A stretch of 64,000 nt of DNA from Hymenobacter algoricola (GTDB taxonomy: Bacteria > Bacteroidota > Bacteroidia > Cytophagales > Hymenobacteraceae): positions 109,397 to 173,396 of the forward strand of contig NZ_BAABDH010000012.1 of the NCBI RefSeq assembly GCF_039539525.1, read 5' to 3'. The position numbers and the translations under genes were made by a program. The notes beneath the pieces were generated by a model. It was given only the letters and a program-made list of their open reading frames with translations, had not been told where the DNA came from and ran no database searches. Positions 23,802 to 32,028 of this stretch are shown piece by piece. The number at the start of each line of letters is the position of its first letter. The stretch's first letter is position 1.

Positions 23802-25757
23802 TTATTCCACCCCGTCCTCAATGGCAATGCCCATGAGCTGCATGAGCTTGCTGGCGTTGAAGCTGCCGCAGACGCCGGGCGTGAGGTGGTAGTCAAACAG
23901 GATCTGGTCGCCCTCGATGACGCTGTTGAAGCTGTAGTTGGTCACGGCCGCGGGCAGCTCGTCGGCCATGGCGGCCAGCTCCAGGTCGTGGGTGCTGATC
24001 AGGCCGCTGGCCGGGCGCTGGTGCAGCTGGCGGATGAGGGCGCGGGCCCCACGGTGCCGGTCGCGGGAGTTGGTGCCCTTCAGGATTTCGTCGAGCAGGT
24101 AGAAAACGGGGAGGTTGTTTTTCGCTTTTGGCTTGTCCCCGGGTGGTTCGGGGGCTGGCACCGCCGCACCGGCCGGGCCGTTGGCAACTGTTAGCGGCGC
24201 ATTGGTAACCGCTGCTTGACTATCCGTCATCTCCAGCAGCAGGCGCAGGCGCTTGAGCTCGGCGTAGAAGGAGGACGTGCTTTCGGCCAGGTTGTCCTGG
24301 GTGCGCATGGCCGAGTACACCTGCGCCGGACTCAGCTGCAGCCGCCGGGCGCACACCACGCCGCCGGCCAGGGCCAGCACCATGTTCAGGCCCACGGTCC
24401 GCAGAAAGGTACTTTTACCCGACATATTCGACCCCGTCACGACGGCGGTGCGGCCGTAGCCGGTGGTACGGAAGTCGTTGGTGGTGCGCGCGGCGCGGAA
24501 GATCAGCGGGTGGCCCAGGGCTTCGGCGGTTACTTCCAGCGGCTCGGCGCTCAGCGTGGGCGTGGCGTAGCCGGGGTTGGCAAACTGAAAGCCGGCCAGG
24601 CTGACCAGGGCTTCCAGCTCGGCCTGCACTTCCAGCACCGTGGTCAGCTCGGGCCCCAGCTGCCGCTTCCAGCGCTCCAGCTGCCACATGGCGTGCAGGT
24701 CCCAGAGCAGCAGACTATTAGTCAGCAGCAGCGCCAGCGGATGCCCGCGCACCGAAAACATGCCGGCCACGCTGGCCAGCTGCCCCAGCCGGGCGGTGGC
24801 CGCAGTGCCGTGGCTGGCCCGGCGCAGCTGCTCGCGCAGGGCCAGCAGCCGCGGGGCCTGCCACGCGTGCTCGGCATCGTCTTCAAACAACGCCAGCTGG
24901 GCCTGCGTAGCCCGCAGCGCGTCGCGCATGGCCAGGGCCTGCTCGGCGTACTCGGCCCGCACGGCCCCGAAGCGGCCGCCAAAAAGGGTAATGACCAGCA
25001 CCATGCCGGCTACGGCCTTGTAGCCAAAGCCGAGCACCCCGGCCCCCACCGTGGCCAGCAGCAGCAGGGGCAGCAGAATCAGCAGGGGCTTCAGCCAGGG
25101 CTTGCCGGCGAAATAGTCGGGGCGGGCCAGCCAGGCGCTGAAAGCGCGCGGGTCGGCCTGCTGGTGGGGAAAGTGGCGGGCGCGGGCCTGCCACTCCTGC
25201 CGCCACGTCGTTTCGGGGGCCAGCGCGGCGGCGGCCTGCTGCCGGGCCACCACCTCCGCCGCCGAGGCCGGGGCCAGCAGCCAGCCCGCCAGCCAGTCGT
25301 GGCCGAGGCGGGTGGTGGCGCGGTTCAGCAGCTGAAACAGGGAGGCCGGGCCGAACACGTCGAGGTCGGCGGCGTAGGCGTGCTGGGCATCGAGGTAGCG
25401 CAGGCCGGGGTCGAAGCCGGCCAGCAGACCAGCCAGGCGGTGCAGCTCATCCTGGTTGAGCCGGGCCAGCAGGCGGTGATGCTCGCGCTGGTAGTGCATG
25501 CCCGAGTGCCAGCGCACCAGGACCCAGAACGCCAGCCACACCAGCGCCAGAAACCCCAGCCCCGGCAGCAGCAGGCCGCGCGAAAACAGCGCCCAGGCCC
25601 CCACGGCGCCCCCCGCAAACAGCAGCACCCGCAGCCAGCCGCCCAGCTGGTGCCGGCTGGCAAAATGCTTTTCCTGGGCCGTATGGGTGGTCAGGTTTTC
25701 AGTAAAAACGTCGGCCGGGGCAATGGCCAGCGGACGAACGACGGCGGAAACGGGCAT
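23802..25757 (-). CDS. Membrane-anchored MutS-family ATPase
   Basis: From ATG 25757 the protein is 651 aa. An earlier in-frame GTG at 25781 is possible. Two hydrophobic stretches at about 44-82 and 222-258 predict membrane segments. The C-terminal part is a MutS ATPase domain: Walker A GSNMSGKST (442-450), an AMRTQDNLAESTSSFYAEL region, Walker B FYLLDEILKGTN (551-562) and a GLISTHDLELAAM motif. A roughly 38-residue insert (about 511-548) separates the helix from Walker B. No mismatch-recognition domain is visible. This matches a Bacteroidota MutS-like group, not the mutS repair gene. Role unknown. Confidence 0.85.
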   Translation of the reverse strand: MPVSAVVRPLAIAPADVFTENLTTHTAQEKHFASRHQLGGWLRVLLFAGGAVGAWALFSRGLLLPGLGFLALVWLAFWVLVRWHSGMHYQREHHRLLARLNQDELHRLAGLLAGFDPGLRYLDAQHAYAADLDVFGPASLFQLLNRATTRLGHDWLAGWLLAPASAAEVVARQQAAAALAPETTWRQEWQARARHFPHQQADPRAFSAWLARPDYFAGKPWLKPLLILLPLLLLATVGAGVLGFGYKAVAGMVLVITLFGGRFGAVRAEYAEQALAMRDALRATQAQLALFEDDAEHAWQAPRLLALREQLRRASHGTAATARLGQLASVAGMFSVRGHPLALLLTNSLLLWDLHAMWQLERWKRQLGPELTTVLEVQAELEALVSLAGFQFANPGYATPTLSAEPLEVTAEALGHPLIFRAARTTNDFRTTGYGRTAVVTGSNMSGKSTFLRTVGLNMVLALAGGVVCARRLQLSPAQVYSAMRTQDNLAESTSSFYAELKRLRLLLEMTDSQAAVTNAPLTVANGPAGAAVPAPEPPGDKPKAKNNLPVFYLLDEILKGTNSRDRHRGARALIRQLHQRPASGLISTHDLELAAMADELPAAVTNYSFNSVIEGDQILFDYHLTPGVCGSFNASKLMQLMGIAIEDGVE

Positions 25758-25892
25758 GGAAGCGGTAAGAAGGGCAGCCACGAAGGTACGCCGCTTAGCC
25801 CGGCTGCCGGCTGCCGCCCCCGGCCGGAGCGCCGAACCAGCGCCGGCGGGCCCATTTCACCCCACGGCTGCCGGGGCCGGGCAGCTTCACGC

Positions 25893-28088
25893 CTACCGCT
25901 CGAACCGGACCGTGACGAACAGGTTGCGGCCCGAGGCGCTGATGCCGGAGGCAAAAACCCGGTAGCTGGTGTCCAGTAGGTTCTCCAGCCCGGCCTGCAC
26001 GGCCCAGCGGGGCGTCAGCTGGTAGCTGGTGCGCAGGTTCAGCGTCGACCAGCCCAGCGCCCCGGCCGGCGTGGCCTGCGGCAGGTTGTCTTCGCCGCTG
26101 GGGCTGTACTCACTCACGCGCTTGCGGCCATTGAACAGCACGGCGCCTTCGGCCGTCACCCGGCGGTGCTGGTAGGTGAGGGCGGCGCGGCCGTACACCG
26201 GGGCAATGTGGTCGAGGGGTACGTCGGCGGTCAGGTCGCGCCCTTGGGTGTAGGTCAGCGTGCCATCGAGGCGCAGGTGGGCGGGCAGCGCCAGCTGGGT
26301 GCGCGCCGACACGCCCTGGATGCGGGCCTGGCCGGTATTTACCGTCGCCACGGTGGTGTAGGTCCGGCCGTTGTAGGTGGCGGTCGTCTGGCCGTCGGGC
26401 GTGGGGAAGGGGCGCACCACCAGCGCGTCGCGCAGGTTGGTGTAAAAGCCCGTGACGGACACCAGCAGCCGGTCCTGAATGGTTTCCGACAGCTGGGCCT
26501 CGTAGTTCACCACGCGCTCCGGCTGCAGGCCGGGGTTGGGAACGATGAGCGTGCCGTTGGTCTGCTCAAAGGTCTTGTTGATGTCGTCCACGTTGGGGTT
26601 GCGGAAGCCCGTGGCCACCAGCCCGCTCAGCCGCAGCCCCGCCGGCAGCAGGGCCACCAGCCCCACGTTGCCGTCCAGCGACGAGGAGCGCTGATTGACC
26701 GCGCGGTACTGGGTATCGAAAAACCGCGGGTCGAAGGCCGCTTTCGTACGGACGCCGCTGTAGCGCAGGCCGTCGGACAAGATCAGGTGCTCGTTGATTT
26801 CCCAGTGGTGGGCGGCGTACACGCCGGCCGTGGCGTAGGTTGCGCCGTTGGGGTAGCGCGTGGCAATGGGCACAACGGTCCCCGTCACTACGTTCACGCC
26901 CTCGCCGAGGCTGCGCACCTTGTTATGGGTCAGCTCGGCCCCGTAGCGCAGCTCGTGCCGGCCGATGTTCTTGAACAGATCCAGGTTGGTGCTCAGCACC
27001 CGCACCTTCTCGGTGTTTTCGTCGCGGCGCTCCTTGCCAAACTCACGCACCAGGCGGCTTTCGGCCACGGCCTGCACGGCGGGCGTCAGGCGCAGCACGT
27101 CAAACAGGCCGCTGCTGCGGGTCAGCTCCAGCTGGTAGCTGGCCAGCAGCCGCTGCTGGGGGCCGTAGCTCCACTCGGCCCAGCGCAGGGCGCCGTTGCG
27201 GTAGGTCTGCAGCCGGTCGAAGCGGGGCACGCGGGAAGTGGCCGACAGCTGCAGGTTGAGCAGGTGGCGCTGCCCGGCCCTGGGCTGAAACAGCACTTTC
27301 TGCACCAGATCCAGCTGCCGGTAGCCACTGAACTTCTGGCGGTTGGGCTCGTCGTTGGCGACCACCACATCCTGGCCGTGCTGCCGCGCCACGTACTGCT
27401 TCACCTCCCCGAAGCCGGGATAGTCGCTCAGCCCGTTGCGGCCCTTGCGCAGGTCGTCGAAGTCGGTGGCGGTGAGGCTGGTGAAAGACGCCCAGCGGCC
27501 CCAGCCCAGGGAGAAGTCGGTGTGGGCGGTTTTTTCGCGGGCCGCGGTGGCGTAGCGCAGCAGGTTGGTGGTGTGCACCGTGAAGCCGGTGCTGTCGGCC
27601 AGCCGGGGGCTTTTGGTATACAGGCTGACGACGCCGCCCAGCGCATCGGAGCCGTAGGGCACCGCGCCGGCGCCGTTCAGAATCTCAACCCGCTCCAGGG
27701 AGTTGGCATCCACGCTGAGAATGTTCTGCAGGTGGCCGGCGCGGTAAATGGCATTGTTGAGCCGCACGCCGTCGACGACCAGCAGCACCTTGTTGGCCTC
27801 GAAGCCGCGCAGCACCGGCGAGCCGCCGCCCTGCTGCGACTTCTGCACGAACACCCAGCCCGAGTTCTGCAGCGCGTCGGCCATGGTGGCGGGGTTGTGC
27901 AGGCGCAGCTGCCGGGCGGTCAGCACGTCAATCTGCTGGGGAATATCCTTTTTCTGCTCGCGGATGCGGTTAGCCGACACCACCACTTCGCTCAACCCGA
28001 CAACCCGGCTCGAGTCGGGCGTAAACTGCTGGGCGCAGCAGTAAGGACTGACAAGAATTGCCACGGTAACGGGCAGCAGGTGCTTCAT
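25893..28088 (-). CDS. TonB-dependent outer-membrane receptor
   Basis: The 731-aa protein has a signal peptide (MKHLLPVTVAILVSPYCCAQ), a plug domain at about 35-160 (LSEVVVSANRIREQKKDIPQ, QGGGSPVLRGFEANKVLLVV, DGVRLNNAIYRAGHLQNI) and a 22-strand barrel ending in VTVRFER. No N-terminal carboxypeptidase-like domain precedes the plug. The segment FRNPNVDDINKTFEQTNG is seen in haem/haemoglobin-type receptors, so haem or siderophore uptake is likely but not proven. It lies 78 bp downstream of a RidA gene on the same strand. The energy partner may be TonB proteins elsewhere. Confidence 0.9.
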   Translation of the reverse strand: MKHLLPVTVAILVSPYCCAQQFTPDSSRVVGLSEVVVSANRIREQKKDIPQQIDVLTARQLRLHNPATMADALQNSGWVFVQKSQQGGGSPVLRGFEANKVLLVVDGVRLNNAIYRAGHLQNILSVDANSLERVEILNGAGAVPYGSDALGGVVSLYTKSPRLADSTGFTVHTTNLLRYATAAREKTAHTDFSLGWGRWASFTSLTATDFDDLRKGRNGLSDYPGFGEVKQYVARQHGQDVVVANDEPNRQKFSGYRQLDLVQKVLFQPRAGQRHLLNLQLSATSRVPRFDRLQTYRNGALRWAEWSYGPQQRLLASYQLELTRSSGLFDVLRLTPAVQAVAESRLVREFGKERRDENTEKVRVLSTNLDLFKNIGRHELRYGAELTHNKVRSLGEGVNVVTGTVVPIATRYPNGATYATAGVYAAHHWEINEHLILSDGLRYSGVRTKAAFDPRFFDTQYRAVNQRSSSLDGNVGLVALLPAGLRLSGLVATGFRNPNVDDINKTFEQTNGTLIVPNPGLQPERVVNYEAQLSETIQDRLLVSVTGFYTNLRDALVVRPFPTPDGQTTATYNGRTYTTVATVNTGQARIQGVSARTQLALPAHLRLDGTLTYTQGRDLTADVPLDHIAPVYGRAALTYQHRRVTAEGAVLFNGRKRVSEYSPSGEDNLPQATPAGALGWSTLNLRTSYQLTPRWAVQAGLENLLDTSYRVFASGISASGRNLFVTVRFER

Positions 28089-28166
28089 GCGGAATAATAA
28101 AAGACAGTGCAGATTCAGCCTCTGCCCCGGAACAAGGAGCCCCGGCGACGCAGCGCCGCCGACGCT

Positions 28167-28604
28167 TTACTTACCGCTGACCACTGCCACGCACTTCAGC
28201 TCGATGGCAATGGGCGTGGGCAGGCAGTTGATTTCAACCGTGGTGCGGCAGGGCTGGCTGCTGGCGAAATACTCGGCGTAGAGGCGGTTGTAGGCGTGAA
28301 AGTCGTCCTTCATGTTGGTCAGGAACACCGTCACGTCCAGCAGGTCTTCCCAGCGGGCCCCGGCTTCTTCCAGGATGTAGCGCACGTTCTGGAACACGGC
28401 GTGGCACTGGCTTTCGAAGTCGTAGCTCAGGATATTGCCGTCTTCGTCGAGCTCCACACCGGGCACGGTTTTCTGCCCGCGCTGCCGCGGACCCACGCCC
28501 GACAGAAACAGCAGGTTGCCGGCCCGGCGGGCGTGCGGGTAGAGGCCTACCGGCTCGGGGGCGCGGCTGGAATTGTGGGCGGAGGAGGTTTCGTCAGGTG
28601 CCAT
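28167..28604 (-). CDS. RidA/YjgF family protein
   Basis: The 145-aa protein contains the RidA fold signature: NLLFLSGVGPRQRG, DFESQCHAVFQNVRYILEEA, VTVFLTNMKDDFHAYNRLY, and C-terminal CRTTVEINCLPTPIAIELK. RidA enzymes deaminate reactive enamine/imine intermediates, with Arg in the RTTV-like motif contacting the substrate. Here RTTVE is intact. The N-terminal 20 residues (MAPDETSSAHNSSRAPEP) are an unusual polar extension. It may share a transcript with the downstream TonB-dependent receptor. Confidence 0.9.
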   Translation of the reverse strand: MAPDETSSAHNSSRAPEPVGLYPHARRAGNLLFLSGVGPRQRGQKTVPGVELDEDGNILSYDFESQCHAVFQNVRYILEEAGARWEDLLDVTVFLTNMKDDFHAYNRLYAEYFASSQPCRTTVEINCLPTPIAIELKCVAVVSGK

Positions 28605-28609
28605 ACGGC

Positions 28610-28617
28610 CAAAAATA
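28610..28617 (-). promoter_or_regulatory. Candidate -7 element (TATTTTTG) at the RidA start
   Basis: On the minus strand TATTTTTG fits TAnnTTTG exactly but ends only 5 bp before the ATG at 28604. If used, the transcript would be leaderless or nearly so. Confidence 0.4.
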
Positions 28618-28717
28618 CCGAATTTCGGCGCAATGCGTAAGCAGAACGGTTCGGCCGGGGGCTGGTGCGGTTGTTGCCACCCGGGCCGGCATCCATTGGC
28701 TTCTAAACTCTGCTCCT

Positions 28718-29536
28718 ATGCATATGCTTGTTCGTCAGCTGGCGCTGGTTGCGCTGCTCAGCACCGTTTCGCTCACGGCCGCCCAGGCCCAGAAAAAGCT
28801 GAAATACCCTAAAGGCCCCGCCGCCAGCGAGATTTACGATGCCGTGCAGAAGCCGGCCGTGCCCGTGGGCGGCCTGCCGGCCTACGCCAGCTACCTGGAG
28901 CGCAACCAGCAGTACCCGACCCAGGCCCTGCGCAACGGCAAGGACGGCACCGTGAACGTGACCTTCGTGGTGGAGAAGACCGGGGTTATTTCCAACGTGG
29001 CCGTGCAGCAGCCCCTCGATCCGGCCCTGGACGCGGAAGCGGTGCGCCTGATCAAGGGCGGGCCCAAATGGACGCCGGCCGAGCACAAGGGCGGCAAGGT
29101 GCGCCAGCGCGTGACGGTGCCCATTTCCTACATGCTGCCCCTGGGCGCCGGCGGCCCCGCCCCGGCCGTGGTCGACGACCAGCCAACCAAGCCCCCGGTG
29201 GGCACCAATGGCGCCCCGGCCCCCACGGTGGTCACGCCCGAGCAGCCCGCCCGGCCCGTCGGCGGCACCGACGCTTTTTTCGAGTGGATCCAGAAAAACC
29301 AGCGCTACCCGGCCCAGGCCCGGCAGCGCAAGGTGGAAGGCCGCGTGCCGGTGGAGTTCCTCATTCAGAAAGACGGCTCCCTGACCGACGTGAAGCTGGC
29401 CGGCAAGCGCCTGGGCTCCGGCCTCGATGAAGAAGCTCTGCGCCTGATCAAAGCGGCGCCCAAGTGGGCGCCGGCCCAGTTTCAGGGGCAGCCGGTAAAG
29501 CAAAAGATGGTGCTGCCGGTTATCTTTCAATTGTAG
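28718..29536 (+). CDS. Protein with two tandem TonB C-terminal domains
   Basis: From ATG 28718 the protein is 272 aa with a signal peptide (VRQLALVALLSTVSLTAAQA). It holds two TonB-C domains: residues about 55-140 (YLERNQQYPTQALRNGKDGT, VNVTFVVEKTGVISNVAVQQ, DAEAVRLIKGGPKWTPAEH) and about 186-272 (FFEWIQKNQRYPAQARQRKV, GSLTDVKLAGKRLGSGLDEE, LRLIKAAPKWAPAQFQGQ). A Pro-rich linker joins them. With a cleavable signal and no membrane anchor it is probably periplasmic, not a classical energy transducer. It is divergent from RidA. Confidence 0.85.
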   Translation: MHMLVRQLALVALLSTVSLTAAQAQKKLKYPKGPAASEIYDAVQKPAVPVGGLPAYASYLERNQQYPTQALRNGKDGTVNVTFVVEKTGVISNVAVQQPLDPALDAEAVRLIKGGPKWTPAEHKGGKVRQRVTVPISYMLPLGAGGPAPAVVDDQPTKPPVGTNGAPAPTVVTPEQPARPVGGTDAFFEWIQKNQRYPAQARQRKVEGRVPVEFLIQKDGSLTDVKLAGKRLGSGLDEEALRLIKAAPKWAPAQFQGQPVKQKMVLPVIFQL

Positions 29537-29621
29537 CCCGCCCGGGTAGCCGGAAGCGGCCCGCGCTAAAATATCCGGGGCCGCTGTCCGTCTGGCCTAA
29601 AGAACTTCCTTTCCCCGCCTG

Positions 29622-31187
29622 ATGCTTGCCCCCCTGCCCTTGCTTTCTGCCCCGCCCGTGGCGCCCATGCCGCCGCCGCCCACTGCCCCCGACGCCGTTA
29701 CCATCTGGCCCTACCAGGCCCGTTTCCGGCAGGCGGCGCAGGCTATTGCCGACGGCATCTTCGAGGTGCTGGACGAAGAGCTGGACCCGAACGTGATTCT
29801 GGTGGGCATTCCGCTGGCCCAGGATGGCCCGGCCACTACCCTGGCCTGCCTGGAGCCGACCGACTGCGGCCTCGACTTCCGCCACTTCCGCGACGTGCTG
29901 GCGCGGGGCCAGCACTTCCAGCGCGCCGAGCCCTGGACCATGCCCGACCGGGAACACGCCACGCCGGAAATGACCAGCCGCCGGCAGCACGCCCTGGGGC
30001 TGCGCCGGGCCGTGCAGGAAGTTCTCGACGAGCTGGACACGCCCACCGGCCGCCGCCAGACCTTTGCCGGCTGGCCCATTCAGATTGGCGACTACTACGT
30101 GATGACGGTGCTCCAGCTCAACCGCAAGGCGCTGCGGATGCACCCTTCCCTGCGCCCCAACCGCTACTACACCGACGGCAAGCTGCTGGCGCCCTCGCTG
30201 CTGCTGGCCGCCATTCTGCGCTTCAACGAAGAGTGCTTTAAGTCCTTGACGGAGCCGGAGCCGGGCTCGGGGCTGCTCGTGCGCCCCCGCGAAACCGAGG
30301 AGCTGATACGCGCCGCCGGCAAGCTGCTGATGGACACGCCGGCCCAGGCCCTGGGCATCAGCCCGGTAGCGGCGAAGCTGTTTGCGACCTGCAACACGAT
30401 TTCGTCGCTGCGCTACGAGGGCGCCGAGGGGGTGGGCAAGCTGATCTTGGCCGCCCGCCACCACCCCAACCTGGAAGAGGTATTTGCCCTGACCTGCCCC
30501 ACCCCGCTCACCGACTACCGGGCCGTGCGCAAGCTGCTCGAAATGACCACCGCCGACGTGAGTCTGCTGGCCGACGGCGAAAACGTGTACGCCCTGGGCC
30601 GGCAGATCGGGACCTACGACGCCTCCCGCGAAGACCTGTTCCTGATCAACTTCGTGACCCACTACGCCTGGGAGTTTCAGCACGACGGCAAGGTGCTCAT
30701 GCGCAGCAACTACGGCCTGCCCAGCCTGCCCCGCACCCGCCTGAACCGCTCCAAGTTCCGCAAGGACCTTAAGCGCACCTTCGACCTGAGCGACCCGGTG
30801 AAGGTGGAGCGCCTCTGGGAGGTGGTGCTCGAAGCCAGCCGGCAGAAGCACGGCACGCTGGTGGTCATCACCACCGAGGCCCTGGCCGAGGCCGACCGCC
30901 TCAAGCTGCAGTGCACCCTCATCGAGCCCGTGCCCCTCACCCCGCTCATCACCCGCCTCATCACCGCCATCGACGGAGCCGTGCTCATCGACCCGGAGTC
31001 GTACTGCTACTCCATCGGCGTGATTCTCGACGGCAAGGCCTCCGGCAACGGTACCAGCACCCGCGGGGCCCGCTACAACTCGGCCATCCGCTACGTGGAA
31101 AGCAGCCCCTACCCCTGCATGGCCATCGTGGTGAGCGAAGACGGCCTGGTCGACGTGATTACCAAGGACAGCAACCGGGAAGAGTAG
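29622..31187 (+). CDS. Putative diadenylate cyclase (DisA_N/DAC domain)
   Basis: The 521-aa protein has an N-terminal and middle sensor-like region (about 20-430) and a C-terminal DAC-type domain. The catalytic DGA is at 451-453 (IDGAVLIDPESYCYSIGVIL). The family RHR motif is replaced by TRGARYNSAIRYVE (480-493), where R484-Y485-N486 stand for R-H-R. The end has SSPYPCMAIVVSEDGLVDVI. DAC enzymes make c-di-AMP from two ATP. The combination of a large N-terminal sensor with a C-terminal DAC domain resembles Pfam sensor families of the DACNV type, a memory-based call. Activity cannot be assumed with the variant motif. Start may be ATG 29667. Confidence 0.72.
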   Translation: MLAPLPLLSAPPVAPMPPPPTAPDAVTIWPYQARFRQAAQAIADGIFEVLDEELDPNVILVGIPLAQDGPATTLACLEPTDCGLDFRHFRDVLARGQHFQRAEPWTMPDREHATPEMTSRRQHALGLRRAVQEVLDELDTPTGRRQTFAGWPIQIGDYYVMTVLQLNRKALRMHPSLRPNRYYTDGKLLAPSLLLAAILRFNEECFKSLTEPEPGSGLLVRPRETEELIRAAGKLLMDTPAQALGISPVAAKLFATCNTISSLRYEGAEGVGKLILAARHHPNLEEVFALTCPTPLTDYRAVRKLLEMTTADVSLLADGENVYALGRQIGTYDASREDLFLINFVTHYAWEFQHDGKVLMRSNYGLPSLPRTRLNRSKFRKDLKRTFDLSDPVKVERLWEVVLEASRQKHGTLVVITTEALAEADRLKLQCTLIEPVPLTPLITRLITAIDGAVLIDPESYCYSIGVILDGKASGNGTSTRGARYNSAIRYVESSPYPCMAIVVSEDGLVDVITKDSNREE

Positions 31188-31241
31188 ACTGCGCTTTAGC
31201 CGCCCACCGCCCGGAAGCTTCCGGTCGGCATCTTTCGCCGT

Positions 31242-31444
31242 TCATTGCGAGCAAAGCATTTCAAGCATCAGGGGAACCAATCCGTCCCGGACAATAAGCC
31301 AAATCCATCTAAGCTGAAAAGCCCCAATGTGTACCAACGTTGGGGCTTTATGCTGGTAACGCGAAGCTCTACTTCGCGAGGCAGGCGTTGAACGACAATC
31401 GTGGAAGCGGCGCGGACGCCTCGCGAAGTCAAACTTCGCGTTAC
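31242..31444. repeat. Composite intergenic repeat, copy 2
   Basis: In order: TCATTGCGAGCAAAGCA (31242-31258), a linked AATCCGTCCCGGACAATAAG segment (31279 on), a terminator-type stem AAAGCCCCAA/TTGGGGCTTT (31318-31327 and 31340-31349), and a palindrome with arms at 31356-31382 and 31418-31444 (GTAACGCGAAG, with ACTTCGCGAGGC). The loop contains GCGTTGAACGACAATCG and GGCGCGGACGCC. The same modules are at 3835-4089. It sits between convergent genes ending at 31187 and 31458, and the stem may act as a terminator. Confidence 0.85.
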
Positions 31445-31457
31445 GCCCGGCGAAACG

Positions 31458-31976
31458 CTACTGCTTGGCCCGGTACGACCAGGTGATGCGGAATATGGCT
31501 ACCGTGTCGCCGGCCTCGTCCAGGCCGGTGCTGGTGCAGACCACGGTGCGGCCCTCGCCCGTGGCGCGGCTTTCGGCAATGGCCTGGGCAATGCGGCCGC
31601 CGTCTTCGCTGGTAAAGGAAATAAGACCCACCGCTTTCTTGGTAAACTCGGCCTCCAGCCCCACCACCAGCATCGACACGCGCCCGCCCTGGGTGTTCAT
31701 CATCGAGAGCACGCCGCTGGCCATTTCGGCCGCCATGCTCAGGCAGGCGAAGTAGATGCTGCGAAACGGGTTTTTGGTCAGATACTTAAACGGCACCGTA
31801 ACCGTAGCCCGCCCGGGCGTTATTTCGCGCAGGCGCAGCCCCGCCAGGTAAGCCATCGGCAGGCTGCGCAGCATAAACAGGCGCAGCTTCACGGGGTTGG
31901 AGATGGTACGCCGGAAGGCGGCAGCAGCGGGAGTATCGGCGGCGTAGGGCGCGGGCGTAGCGGCAGACTGGGACAT
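31458..31976 (-). CDS. DUF4442/hot-dog thioesterase-like protein
   Basis: From ATG 31976 the 172-aa protein has a hot-dog fold pattern: YLAGLRLREITPGRATVTVP, FKYLTKNPFRSIYFACLSMA, AEMASGVLSMM, GLEAEFTKKAVGLISF and DEAGDTVAIFRITWSYRAKQ. This matches the DUF4442 family, related to acyl-CoA thioesterases of the PaaI type. A longer frame starting at 32213 gives low-complexity Trp-rich sequence and is not credible. It ends against a composite repeat and follows the PPC/DUF296 gene by 52 bp, so it is probably co-transcribed. Confidence 0.82.
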   Translation of the reverse strand: MSQSAATPAPYAADTPAAAAFRRTISNPVKLRLFMLRSLPMAYLAGLRLREITPGRATVTVPFKYLTKNPFRSIYFACLSMAAEMASGVLSMMNTQGGRVSMLVVGLEAEFTKKAVGLISFTSEDGGRIAQAIAESRATGEGRTVVCTSTGLDEAGDTVAIFRITWSYRAKQ

Positions 31977-32028
31977 GGCGCAGAAAACTAAGTGAGAGGC
32001 GGCAAAGAACAGCAAATATACCGGGCCG

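Noticed and set aside
26166..28097. 643-aa plus-strand open frame
   Set aside because: Antisense of the TonB-dependent receptor; no signature.
29520..30851. 443-aa minus-strand open frame
   Set aside because: Antisense of the diadenylate cyclase-like gene.
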